64,000 nucleotides of DNA from assembly GCA_958450365.1 (NCBI GenBank), contig CAUEEP010000935.1, positions 896,501 to 960,500 on the forward strand, read 5' to 3'. The first letter of the stretch is position 1; each line of letters begins with the position of its first letter. The notes under the pieces were generated by a model. That model was not told the origin of the DNA. It saw only the letters and a program-made list of their open reading frames with translations, and ran no database searches. Position numbers and translations under genes: made by a program. Origin of the DNA: Mesorhabditis belari (Eukaryota > Nematoda > Chromadorea > Rhabditida > Rhabditidae). Shown here piece after piece: positions 33,976 through 43,405 of the stretch.

Positions 33976-34200
33976 GGATCTTTACGGTTAACGGTGGGGC
34001 CAATTTTTTGGCCAACTTGCTACTCATTTTTAAGCACCCAAAACTTGTCAGATCAGGAAATTTTAATAAGATTTAGATAGCTTAGAACGTCAACTTTCAG
34101 AAACTATTTTTTTCATCAAAATTTATTAACAAAAGCCTATATAAAATCGGACTGCAAGTTGGCCAAAAAACTTGGCCCCCGCCGTTAACCGTAAAGATCC
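33976..34200. mobile_element. Palindromic element with GGATCTTTACGGTTAACGG ends
   Basis: The left GGATCTTTACGGTTAACGG and right CCGTTAACCGTAAAGATCC are inverted, continuing into GGCCAA...TTGGCC and CAACTTGC/GCAAGTTG. Non-coding, 225 bp. Confidence 0.8.
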
Positions 34201-34612
34201 AAATCGAACAAATTGTTTGTGAGCATCGATGGCTTGTTGTGAGAATCAGATTAAATATCTGTAAATAAGATTTTAATATCTGTAAATAAGAAAGACTAGA
34301 GCTAAAGAGAGCTGAAAGCACCGAAGCGAGGAAAATGAGTGTTGGAGAGCTGTCTACAATGACTGCAGAAAAAGAAAAGAGTCGATTATTGTAGAGGAAA
34401 AGGGTAAGAAATTGAGGAAATCCTAAAAGGACAGGAAAAGTCATCTGGTAGAATGTAGGAAAGGAAAAAGGAAGAAAAGAAAAGGAAGCACAGATGGTCA
34501 TTCGATCAATTAACAGAAAAAGAGAGGGAATTTGTGAGTGACTTGTTGGAATAAAAAATAAAAAAGATGGAAAAGGGAGAATACAGTATAGGCAGACAAA
34601 AAGGCAAAATTG

Positions 34613-35013
34613 GGGACTGGGACAAATGCGACCTTTTTTTTGCGCACTCGGACATTTGCGCACCTTTTTTCATGTTTTAAAAAAAGCTAATATTAACCAA
34701 TTTCTACTCTAAAAGTTATTTTTCTGGGTAATTTTAGGGCGTAGAATCCAAATTTTGACATATCAGAGCTTGTGGAAGCAAACGGACGGAGTTATACATA
34801 GAGGAAAATCGGCAATTTTCGGTAATTTGACCGTTTTGTCTTTCAAATTGGTTCCACAAGCTCTGATATGTCAAAATTTGGATTCTACATCCTAAAATTA
34901 CCCAGAAAAACAACTTTTAGAATGGAAATTGGTTAATATTAGCTTTTTAGAGCTTTTTTTCAAAACCCGAAAAAAGGTGAGCTAAAAAAAGTTCGCATTT
35001 GTCTCACTCCCCA
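34613..35013. mobile_element. Palindromic MITE family B, copy 3 (diverged)
   Basis: GGGACAAATGCGACC at the left and TTCGCATTTGTCTCACTCCC at the right share the terminal motif of family B. The inner arms (GCTCTGATATGTCAAAATTTG) differ from the other copies but are perfectly paired with each other. Confidence 0.75.
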
Positions 35014-35257
35014 AAATTTTATAGACAAAAATGCAAACGAATACAAATTACAGCTAAATTTACATTTAACTTGAAAATATTTAAACCCGCCGCCAGCAAG
35101 AAATTATCATTCGCCTTTTCTTTTCATCTCCAACTTCTCGTCTCTCGGTTATCCAAGTAAGTTTTTGTGCTTTATTATTTTTCTTGTTTACTTTGATTTA
35201 AAAGTTTACTAACTTAAAAAAGTATTAACCGTACATTTGACCCTTTTATTTTTAGAA

Positions 35258-37966
35258 ATGTCGCGAGTACCGGTAAGGCAAATTATTCCCGGTCGGAGAA
35301 ACAAAGAGAATGCAGCCGACTGGAGTGCTGAACACGCGAATAAGATATCAAAGGTAATATTATAATTTTAATTGTGTTTAAGGATGTTAAGTCTTATGTC
35401 TTAGAACACATAGTTGACACTTGACTAGATAATCAAAATATTGTACTGGGCTAGCAAAATGAATAAGCAGCCTGTAAATTTATGTTTTTTCAAGTTTTTG
35501 ACGCTTTTAAAATAAGCTTAATACTTTTTGCTTTAGCCTTGGAAGCCAGACGCGGAAAAGAAAGATAACAAAGGTTGCAAGGCAGGGATGGCTCCAGGGA
35601 CGGCTGGGGTGACTGACATTTCGGCAGCTGCAGCGTTGACGTGCGTTGATCAATTTGTCGGTTGGGCCGTTACATGTGGTATGTTTGTTTCAATCTTTAC
35701 GCAGGTCTTGGCTCTTGTTTATGCGCAAATTTAGTAGTAACATACTCTACTCTATTTTTTTAGGTATTGAGGGGATTCGTCAACAATACTTGACTTTAAA
35801 GACGTATCAACCTCCGAATTTCAACGCAAGCTCTTTTCTGGTCAATCCAACAAAGAACCGCTACCCGGTAGGCATATTTGATCACTATTTTAAGTGATAT
35901 TTTGTTTTAGGATGTGCAATGCTTTGAAGATACGCGAGTGAAATTGACGCCCGAGCTGCCCGGAGAAGGCGATTACATCCATGCAAATTGGTGCAAGGTC
36001 ATTTTTTAATTTAACGCTAAGATTTCATTTGTAAATTGGGTGCAAAGGTAGTTGGGAGGGGGGAATCTGTAAACTCAACTGACATGTTGAAATTGTAGAT
36101 GTTGTAATATTTTCAAACTATGATTTCTTGTTATTTTGATTTTGCAAGAATGCAACAATAACTTTAATAACAACAATAAAACGATGGCAACAAAACATTT
36201 AAAATAAAGGATATTTTTTGGCACCTGCATCCCAAAAGACATATAGCAAGCTTTCAGAATTATGCTTCCATTTCCACAAGACTTCATAGTAATGATCATC
36301 CCGGAACTCACCTTTAATTCCGTTTCTCATCCTAATTTTTTTTGAGTTGACTTTAAAGACTCAATTTGTTGCGTGTGCACGCCTGTTGTCGGATTAACAA
36401 AATTTTTTGAATGATTCAATGTATAACCGTAAACATAACCGAGATTGGCGAGGTTATTATAACTATGCCAGCAATCGGTATGCATCGTGGAATTCACCTT
36501 CAAAAAGCCAACTTTCTTCCTACATGTTCTCAAGCTGCACTCGAATTTCAATCTTACACTCGCTCCCCTGCTTAATTAAGGGTATCGCACGTCCACAATT
36601 CGGGCGATCTCGATCTTTCCAAAGCAGTCCCATATCGGCCCAGCCAATCATCGAAATCCTTGTCACTCTTGATCGCGAGTTTGGACCATTCTCTTAAGAG
36701 GTTAAACGCCTTCAATTCAAGCCTAGTCGCCGCTGCTAAACTTGCTTGCGCCATACACTAAAGAAAAACTCAAGAAAAGTTACAAAACCGAGGAAAAAAA
36801 CATTAAAAAAAACAGAATATCAAAGCCAGGCCCAAGTGTAATAACGTCAAAAAAACAAGAAATCATAGTTTGAAAGTATCACCAATCGATTCCGCATCAT
36901 CAAAAATCCCCCAGTGTAAAATTTCAACATGTCAAGACAAATTTACATATTGCCCCCCCCCCAACTACATTTGCACCGTAAATTGTCTTTTTAAATGGTT
37001 ATTTTATTATAGCTCGAAGGCCACGAAAAAGTATACATTGCTACGCAAGCACCAACCGAGGCAACGATCGTCGATTTTTGGCGGATGTGCTGGGAACATG
37101 AGGTGGTCACAATTGTTCAACTTTGCAAGATTTCCGAAGCGAGTAGACAGAAGGTAAACTTTTGAATGTTGATTAGCACTTACTCATCAGAATTTTTTTT
37201 ACTTTAAGTTTTCTAACATTTTGATATTAATTTTGCATTTTCAGTGTTCACAATACTGGCCAGAGAAGCAGGGCGATTTCAAAAACTACGGCAAATTTTT
37301 CGTCAACAACAAAAAGGTCGAAGTCGAAGAGAAATTCACGTCGCTCACCATCGAATTGCTCCCAGAAGGATGCTCCGATAGCCGCATTATAAAGTAGTTT
37401 TGAGGATTGTACATCTTTTTTACTAACAGCCTAGGTTGATTCAATTTGGACAATGGCCCGACCATGGCGTTCCACTAAAAGGTATTACTGTCTTGCGCTT
37501 CCTTCGACTCATTGCCACGGTAGTAATTTTTTTATATTAAAAATATCATGTATACGTCAGGGTGACAAGCTTATCACCGGCAACATTGTGGTGCACTGTT
37601 CGGCGGGCATCGGACGAACTGGAACGATCATCCTCATTGATTGGGTTTTACAACGTCTTTTCAACGGAGAAGGCGCGGATGTTCGTTTTTTTGTGTGCAA
37701 TTGGTAATTAGTGATTTAGGTTATGGATCTGTTTCGAAAACTGCGTAACCAACGGGCACACGCCATCCAAAATGAAGCTCAATACCTCTTTGTCTACACA
37801 ACCGTTCTCGACTACATTTCCGTGCATTTCTTTTATATTTTTATTGGTTAACTTTTCTTTTCAGACCAAGTATCCAGGCAAGTACAAGGCCGTGGTCCAG
37901 AAGTTACACGAAGAGGGAAGAGGTTTCATTCAACACGTAAAGGATGCGGCCGTCGAGAAGCAATGA
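35258..37966 (+). CDS. Cytosolic protein tyrosine phosphatase
   Basis: A classical PTP that removes phosphate from tyrosine. Ten exons fit in phase: 35258-35353, 35537-35678, 35764-35867, 35911-35997, 37013-37153, 37245-37393, 37435-37519, 37561-37680, 37720-37821 and 37865-37966. TTTTAG lies two bases before the ATG. Conserved motifs in order: NPTKNRYPDV (pTyr-loop region), GDYIHANW, YIATQAPTEATIVDFWRM, the WPD loop FGQWPDHGVP, the P-loop VVHCSAGIGRTG with catalytic Cys and Arg, and the Q-loop AIQNEAQYLFVYTTVLDYI. All catalytic residues are present. There is no signal peptide or membrane segment, and the N-terminal extension is short and basic. This architecture matches the expanded small cytosolic PTPs of nematodes, many of them male-germline expressed (family knowledge, not seen here). 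Intron 4 carries a Merlin transposon. Confidence 0.9.
36039..36977 (-). mobile_element. Merlin (ISXO2-like) transposon relic with intact ends and 8-bp duplication
   Basis: The inverted ends begin GGTGCAAAGGTAGTTGGG and GGTGCAAATGTAGTTGGG, followed by a G-run. The element is flanked by perfect 8-bp direct repeats GTAAATTG (36031-36038 and 36978-36985). Minus-strand sequence includes STMHTDCWHSYNNLANLGYV, then TLNHSKNFVNPTTGVHTQQI and ESLKSTQKKLG. This is the second-Asp and following region of ISXO2-like/Merlin DDE transposases. A shifted frame continues WKHNSESLLYVFWD. The N-terminal zinc ribbon and first catalytic region are missing or scrambled (frame 36754-36572 is not recognisable), so it is probably not autonomous. 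Merlin elements are known for 8-9 bp duplications, which agrees. Confidence 0.9.
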
Positions 37967-38032
37967 AAGGAAGAAGAAACAAAAACAAACTCAGCATCAA
38001 CCTTAAAAAGGCCCTATTTGCGATTATCATAG

Positions 38033-38776
38033 CGGTAAATATTTTAATAGAAGAGCCCCCTATAGGAGCGTCGCGTAGTCTAAGTTTACTCTCAAACAAA
38101 CGCTCACATCTTGACACCAGTACGTTTGTTTCTACGCCCTTGAGTATCAAATTAAAGTAGAGAAAATGAGGGATCTTTTGAGATATAACACAGATTTTTA
38201 GCATTAACCAGCCTTAGAAAAAAAAGTGGTTCTTTTCCAAGATCAGGGGAGCGGTCCGATTATCGGGGGAGCAAATTTTGTCCCCTCGAAAAATGCATTT
38301 CCGGGACTGTATTTTAACTGCAACGTTTTTTTTAAACTTTAACGACGATGCGCTTCTCCGAGCGAAAGGAAAATCGGGGGAGGAAATTTTGGCAGCGCTA
38401 CAAATTGTGACGAACGGGAGCTTGCTTTGTTGCAAAAAGTTATCGACTCGAATTCCTCTTGAATGCTTAGGGACCTTTCGCCGTACGCAAGTGTCACATA
38501 CCCAGCGAAATAGATCTTTTCCCTTTGAGCGGACTTTCATCGATTCGCCACAGTTGCAAATCCACGACTGGATGACTCCTTTGGTGACGAAATAATCGAT
38601 TGCCGTCGATTCCTTGAACGCACAAATATCGGAGAAGCGCATCGTCGTTAAAGTTTAAAAAAAACGTTGCAGTTAAAATACTGGGCGCTGACATGAGCGA
38701 TTCTTTGAGTGTAAACTTAGACTACCCAACGCCACTATATGCGGGGAAGGCTTCCATTAGAGTATTTACGGTATGT
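38033..38776 (-). mobile_element. TACCGTA-type fold-back carrying a Merlin-like zinc-ribbon fragment
   Basis: The outer arms are inverted: CGGTAAATATTTTAATAGAAG with GCGTAGTCTAAGTTTACTCTC at the left, matching TACCGTAAATACTCTAATGG and GGGTAGTCTAAGTTTACACTC read from the right. Inside, a 142-codon minus frame (38642-38214) includes AIDYFVTKGVIQSWICNCGE, then SMKVRSKGKDLFRWVCDTCV, RRKVPKHSRGIRVDNFLQQS and KLPFVTI. This is the C-x-C...C-x-x-C zinc ribbon plus basic region that opens nematode ISXO2-like transposases. No DDE core follows; the frame runs into the fold-back arm. Another inner inverted repeat (AACGACGATGCGCTTCTCCG) surrounds the fragment. Confidence 0.7.
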
Positions 38777-38802
38777 AATAGAACCGGTATAAAGTTTTCA
38801 CG

Positions 38803-39021
38803 TCATTTGTGATTTCTCGAGCGTGTAAAATAAATTTGCACTTTTTTGTGATCCCTATTTTGCGCTCTTTTCGTCGTTAACACGCGTCGCGTACTCGTGA
38901 AATGCGGATTCGTCACCCCGGAGATTCCAGTCGTCCAATTCTCTTTGTGCGATTTAGCCAGAAAGAAAACTGGATCATTCTGATCGATATTTTTGTTTTT
39001 ATCCAAAAATAAAAACGCCAT
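38803..39021 (-). other. Open frame of unknown status upstream of clathrin light chain
   Basis: A 72-codon minus frame divergent from the clathrin gene, with no motif and no splice context. Higher GC than surrounding DNA is the only hint of function. Probably promoter or 5' flank. Confidence 0.15.
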
Positions 39022-39166
39022 TTATCTACTTGCTCCCAACGCTTCGTCTCATTATAATTACACCTAGATCTATTTCGGCTCATTTCAATCTTTTCTAACT
39101 ATTTAGATGTTTGACTTTCTTTGCATCTCCGCATTTGTATCCTTGTTTTAAATTTTATTGGTTTAG

Positions 39167-40481
39167 ATGGCAGACCCGGTGGCTGATTTCCTCCAAAGAG
39201 AGCAGAACTTGCTGGCCGAACTTGACGGAGATGCTCCTCCACCAACACAGGGTTTGTTCTTAACACTTAATTTTCTACGTTGTTCACCATTTCATTGCCC
39301 TATTTCATTCACGGGTGCTTTTTCCTCTCAAGCGAAGAAAAATTTAGTCGATAACTCGCAAACATCACCGAATGCCCCTTCACAAAACTCCGAACATCCA
39401 TCCGAAGGTTTTGAGATTGTGGGCTCGGAAAGTGGGGGTTATTTTGGTGCTTGTTTTCTTTCTCTATTTGTTGCGGAAATTTGTCCCTATCCGCTTCATA
39501 GCGGTTTCTTTATCCACAAAAATGGTGATGGGTAATGGCTATACTTTGTGAAGAGATTGTTCAATATATCTTTTAATTTAGATGTTCCTCCAGCCTTCGT
39601 CGAAGATTTTGGACAAATGGCCGTCGCCGATCCACCTTCACACACCAATGATTTTGGAGTTGATTCGGCTTTCGCTGACATGAGTGCTGCCTCAAGTTTG
39701 TTGTTAAAAGGGAATTAAACTGATGGACACTTGTTATTGCAACTGTTAAACCAACGTGATCAAACATTTAGCACGTGAAGACATGTTTATTTTTCACTTC
39801 TATATAATTGTTTTGTTTCAGATTTGGACAACTCGGCTAGCCAGAACGGTCGCTCATCCACAGGGCCATCACCTGTTCCAATGGTGCCAAAAATCGAGGC
39901 AGAGAACATTCGTCGATGGAGGGAACAGCAACGGGAAATGCTTGAGAAGAAAGGTTTTACTGTTTTTGTAGACTTCAATTAATCAATTTTTAGATGCTGC
40001 CGAGGAAAAGAAAAAAGCCGAATGGAAATCCCAGGCGAAGAAGGACTTGGAGGAATGGAACTCTCAGCGGGATGCTTCCCTTGTCAAAGCCAAGGAAAAT
40101 AACAGGTTTGTTGTTTTATTATACTTATCCTAATAAATTACATTTCCGGCCAGAGCCTCCTGTTGTTTAGTCTAGATTTGTTTATAAAAGTAGTAAGGTA
40201 TCAAATTTCATTTCGCAGAAACCTCGAAGCGAGAAGTCGATTGCTGATGCTAAAGATAAAATATTAAATTCAAAAACTGTTGAGCTTTTAGTCTGGTAGC
40301 TTTTTTTTATTTTAGGAAATTGGAAGCCGAGCACGCAGCACAGCGTCAACGCGAACAGGGCAGTGAAGCGGCATGGGATGAGATTGCCAAGTTGTGCGAG
40401 TCGAAGCCGAAGGGAAGCACGAAAGATGTGAGCCGAATGAAGACGCTACTTCTTCACCTCAAGGAACTCCAAAACCAATAG
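39167..40481 (+). CDS. clic-1: Clathrin light chain, 232 aa
   Basis: The light chain binds clathrin heavy chain and controls coat assembly in endocytosis. Six exons fit exactly (699 nt): 39167-39251, 39348-39437, 39582-39695, 39822-39953, 39994-40105 and 40316-40481. TTTAG directly abuts the ATG. The N-terminus MADPVADFLQREQNLLAELD is the conserved light-chain opening. Exons 2-3 are acidic/polar (VDNSQTSPNAPSQNSEHPSE, then DVPPAFVEDFG). The central helix starts IRRWREQQREMLEKKDAAEE and continues as a heptad-type coiled coil through NRKLEAEHAAQRQREQG. The C-terminus has the light-chain TKDVSRMKTLLLHLKE motif. Exon 2 is supported by phase and acidic content; a read-through frame across the first intron is an alternative I rejected. 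The long 3' region to about 41160 includes AATAAA near 41143. The symbol follows the C. elegans orthologue. Confidence 0.93.
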
Positions 40482-41375
40482 ATTATCTCCTTCGTTAATC
40501 TCTTTCACTCGTTTTGCTATCAAATATTGCCATTATTTAAACCCTAGAGTGCTGTTTCTTGTGAGTTTACTCCTTTTTTGTGTAAGTCTTGTGAATTCTC
40601 TCCCCATGTTCGTTCAAATTATCATGGTTGTTGTTGTACATCCAAAAATCGGTTTCGGAAAAAGTTATTTATTTTCTCGGCAAGTGTGAAATTGTGATTG
40701 GCTTTTCAAAAATATTTACCTGGCATATTCTTTTAAATCGGGAACCCGATTTATTTTTTTGAGTGCCTCCCCGATATACATTTTCCTTTATTTTGCACGC
40801 ACGGTTTGTGTTTTCTCCTCATCGGTCTTCAAAATATTTATCGTTGTTGGTTTGGTGTTCTTTTGTGTGGTAGTGATGTAGTCAAATGATTTTCTTCAGA
40901 AATCAGATGAACCTTCCTTCTAATTATCGACCGTAGATCGGGCTCTAGAGGGCGTGAGGGTTAAAGAGTTTTACTTTTTGTCTGTTAGTGAGATGAAAAT
41001 AAATCCCTCTCAACCATCCCATCGTTTTCTGCCCACATTTCCACCCACCGACATCAAATCAAAAATTATATTGTGTATGTGTTCTTTTTTTATCTATTCG
41101 GTCGACCGTGTTGTGATATATATTCACCTTTTCTTTTCAAAAATAAAAGTTCTGTAATCGTGAAGAAGTTTGGTTTAAATGCACAATATTGTGAGCGGAT
41201 AGTCATGTTATGAATAGTCACACACAACGTCAGATCATACAATTCTGAATTCGTTCGAGTCTGTACAAATGATGAACTTTATAAATGATTCGAAATTTGA
41301 TATGGCTCTTTGAGAAATTGTTAACTTCTGTTACTATCTTCGAGAATCAATTTTCTTTGTTTATCAATATTTAGC
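40482..41375. other. 3' UTR of clathrin light chain and intergenic DNA
   Basis: No exon seen. Pyrimidine-rich sequence, with candidate poly(A) signals AATAAA at about 41000 and 41143. Confidence 0.4.
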
Positions 41376-41378
41376 CTA

Positions 41379-42993
41379 ATGAATTCGGAGATCGGTCTGG
41401 ATTTGCGGCCAAAAGGAGGTTTGAATGAATTCTGTGATACTTGAGTGAAATACCATCATTTAGGTCTTCCAACCTCCGAAGAATTGTTGGTTCTCTTGGA
41501 GAAACAGGATGTGATGTTGGAATCGTTGATGCTCGAAGTACAAACATGCAGAGAAGAAGTGGATCGATTGAAAAGGGAAAATATACAAATTGTGAGTTCC
41601 CCTCAAAATGAAATACTCAAAAAATGACGGACCGTTTCAGGAAAGAGACGGCAATCAAGCGAGGAGTGATCAGATGGAAACGGGGGAAAAATTGCGAGAA
41701 GCCATCAATCTACTAGACATACAGAAGGTCGAAAATGCATATGATTTTAGAAAACTACCTACACCATTTGTAATCTAATAAATCCTAAAAGAGTTTTCAG
41801 AACTTAACGACTGATCTCGAAAAGGAAATTGAGAAGATGAGACACGACGCGACCCTCATGAATCCCGTGGGAAAGGTGCTCGAATTTGAGGCGAAAACAC
41901 GAGAATTGGTAGGTATTGCAAGGTAGAAATCTTTTTCGATACTCAAAATGCATTTAGGAATTTTCGTTGGACCGCGAGAAACGATCGACGGATGCACTCA
42001 AAAACGAGATCCACGATTTGAAGCGGCAAAAAGAAGAGGTTAGTCGATTTTTTGAAGGACCGTACAACCGTGGTACCCTGGGCACACGATAGAATCAGAT
42101 AGTGGCCAAAAGAGCTTCCAATATTTCAGCTGAAATCCGATCTGGAAAACTCGTGGGAACACCGAAAAGATCTGGCGGCAAACCTCAACGAGAAAATGGA
42201 AATTCTGAGTCGAGAACTCACCGAGGAAAAGATCAGAAATCAAGGTTTGTGTTTAATTAGCACAAACTTTTGAAGATGTTTCCAATGATTACTTACAGCC
42301 GCACGACTTCACGATGAGGAACTGAATGGGAAAATGAAAGCCGAGGTTTATCATCAAAACTTCGGTAAAAGTTTCAAAAGAAATTTCAGCTAGAAATCTT
42401 AAAAGAACGAGAGAATTTCTTCGAGACACACAACAAACAATTGGCTCAAGATGTTCAGGGTTTGGAGAAAATAAAATGAATTTTAGTTAGTAAAAATTTT
42501 AGGATTGCGAAAAGAGAGAGCGGTGATGATGAATAGAATAAAAATACTTAATGACGAGAATGTGTCGCTGAGAACAAAAGTGGGGAAAAGGGAAAGTTGG
42601 AAAGGGAAAGAGATCAATTTTAGGTTTTACGTTTTACGGGAGACGATGACTTAGTGGAAACAAATAAAGGGGAAACTAAAGGTAAATAAGCCCAACTTTG
42701 AGCCACCTAAACGGCAATTCGGTCTTTAGCTTTCGAAAAGCTGATCTCGGATCAAGCTCATTTGATAGCGGCGCTAAGAGAAGAATGCAAACTTTTGGCG
42801 AATAAATTGGAAGATGAGAGAAAAGAGTACCGGTGAGTGAAGACAAATCTACAAAGTTGAAAGACAAATCTACAAATCTCAAAAAAGGTTTAAACCGAAT
42901 TTCAGTTCCGAACGAAAGATTTCTCGAAAGGAAAAGAAAGAATTGGAACAACGATTGGAGAGACTTTTGCTTATTGAGAAGAGTGAAAAGTAA
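41379..42993 (+). CDS. Coiled-coil protein, family unknown
   Basis: About ten short exons with introns of 45-60 bp. ATTTAG lies four bases before the ATG. The protein opens MNSEIGLDLRPKGGLPTSEE, then becomes an almost continuous alpha-helical coiled coil rich in Glu, Lys, Leu and Arg. Examples are LLVLLEKQDVMLESLMLEVQ, LTTDLEKEIEKMRHDATLMN and LKSDLENSWEHRKDLAANLN, ending RKEKKELEQRLERLLLIEKS. No globular domain or signal peptide is visible. Such proteins are often centriolar, ciliary or cytoskeletal linkers, but nothing here fixes the role. Boundaries of the exons at 42300-42830 are approximate. The call of a real gene rests on consistent phases and coding character. Confidence 0.7.
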
Positions 42994-43405
42994 ACGGAAA
43001 TTCTGCGGAAAGATTTCCAACGCTGATAAATATATACTACCATATTTTGGTCAAGTCATAAATATATACTACCATCTTCTAGGTAACACGTCACAAATTG
43101 TTGCATTAAGAGCGATCTTATTTATTATTATTATAAATACAAACTCTTTCAAACTGTATTACGTTTTTAAAACCGAGTAAACAAAGACAAGTATCACAAA
43201 GTTTAGTTAAAAATTCTCTCCACAAGTAAAACTATTTTTAAGATCACTATCTAAAGAGAAGTATAAGCTCATGCATAAAGCTATGTATAAAAATGAAAAG
43301 TGCAAATGATTTTTAAAAGAAGAAATACGGGAATGTACAAGGGATTATCAAGAAAAACTTGGATTTTAAAATTAGAAATTAATTTAATGAAAAAAAATAA
43401 TTTCT

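Noticed and set aside
36039..36977. Reading the Merlin fragment as extra exons of the phosphatase
   Set aside because: It is on the opposite strand, bounded by inverted ends and an 8-bp duplication, and skipping it keeps the PTP frame.
39252..39535. Read-through of clathrin light chain exon 1 into the following intron
   Set aside because: Splicing to 39348-39437 and 39582 keeps phase, uses TTTAG acceptors and gives a protein of usual length; the read-through tail is hydrophobic and unlike light chains.
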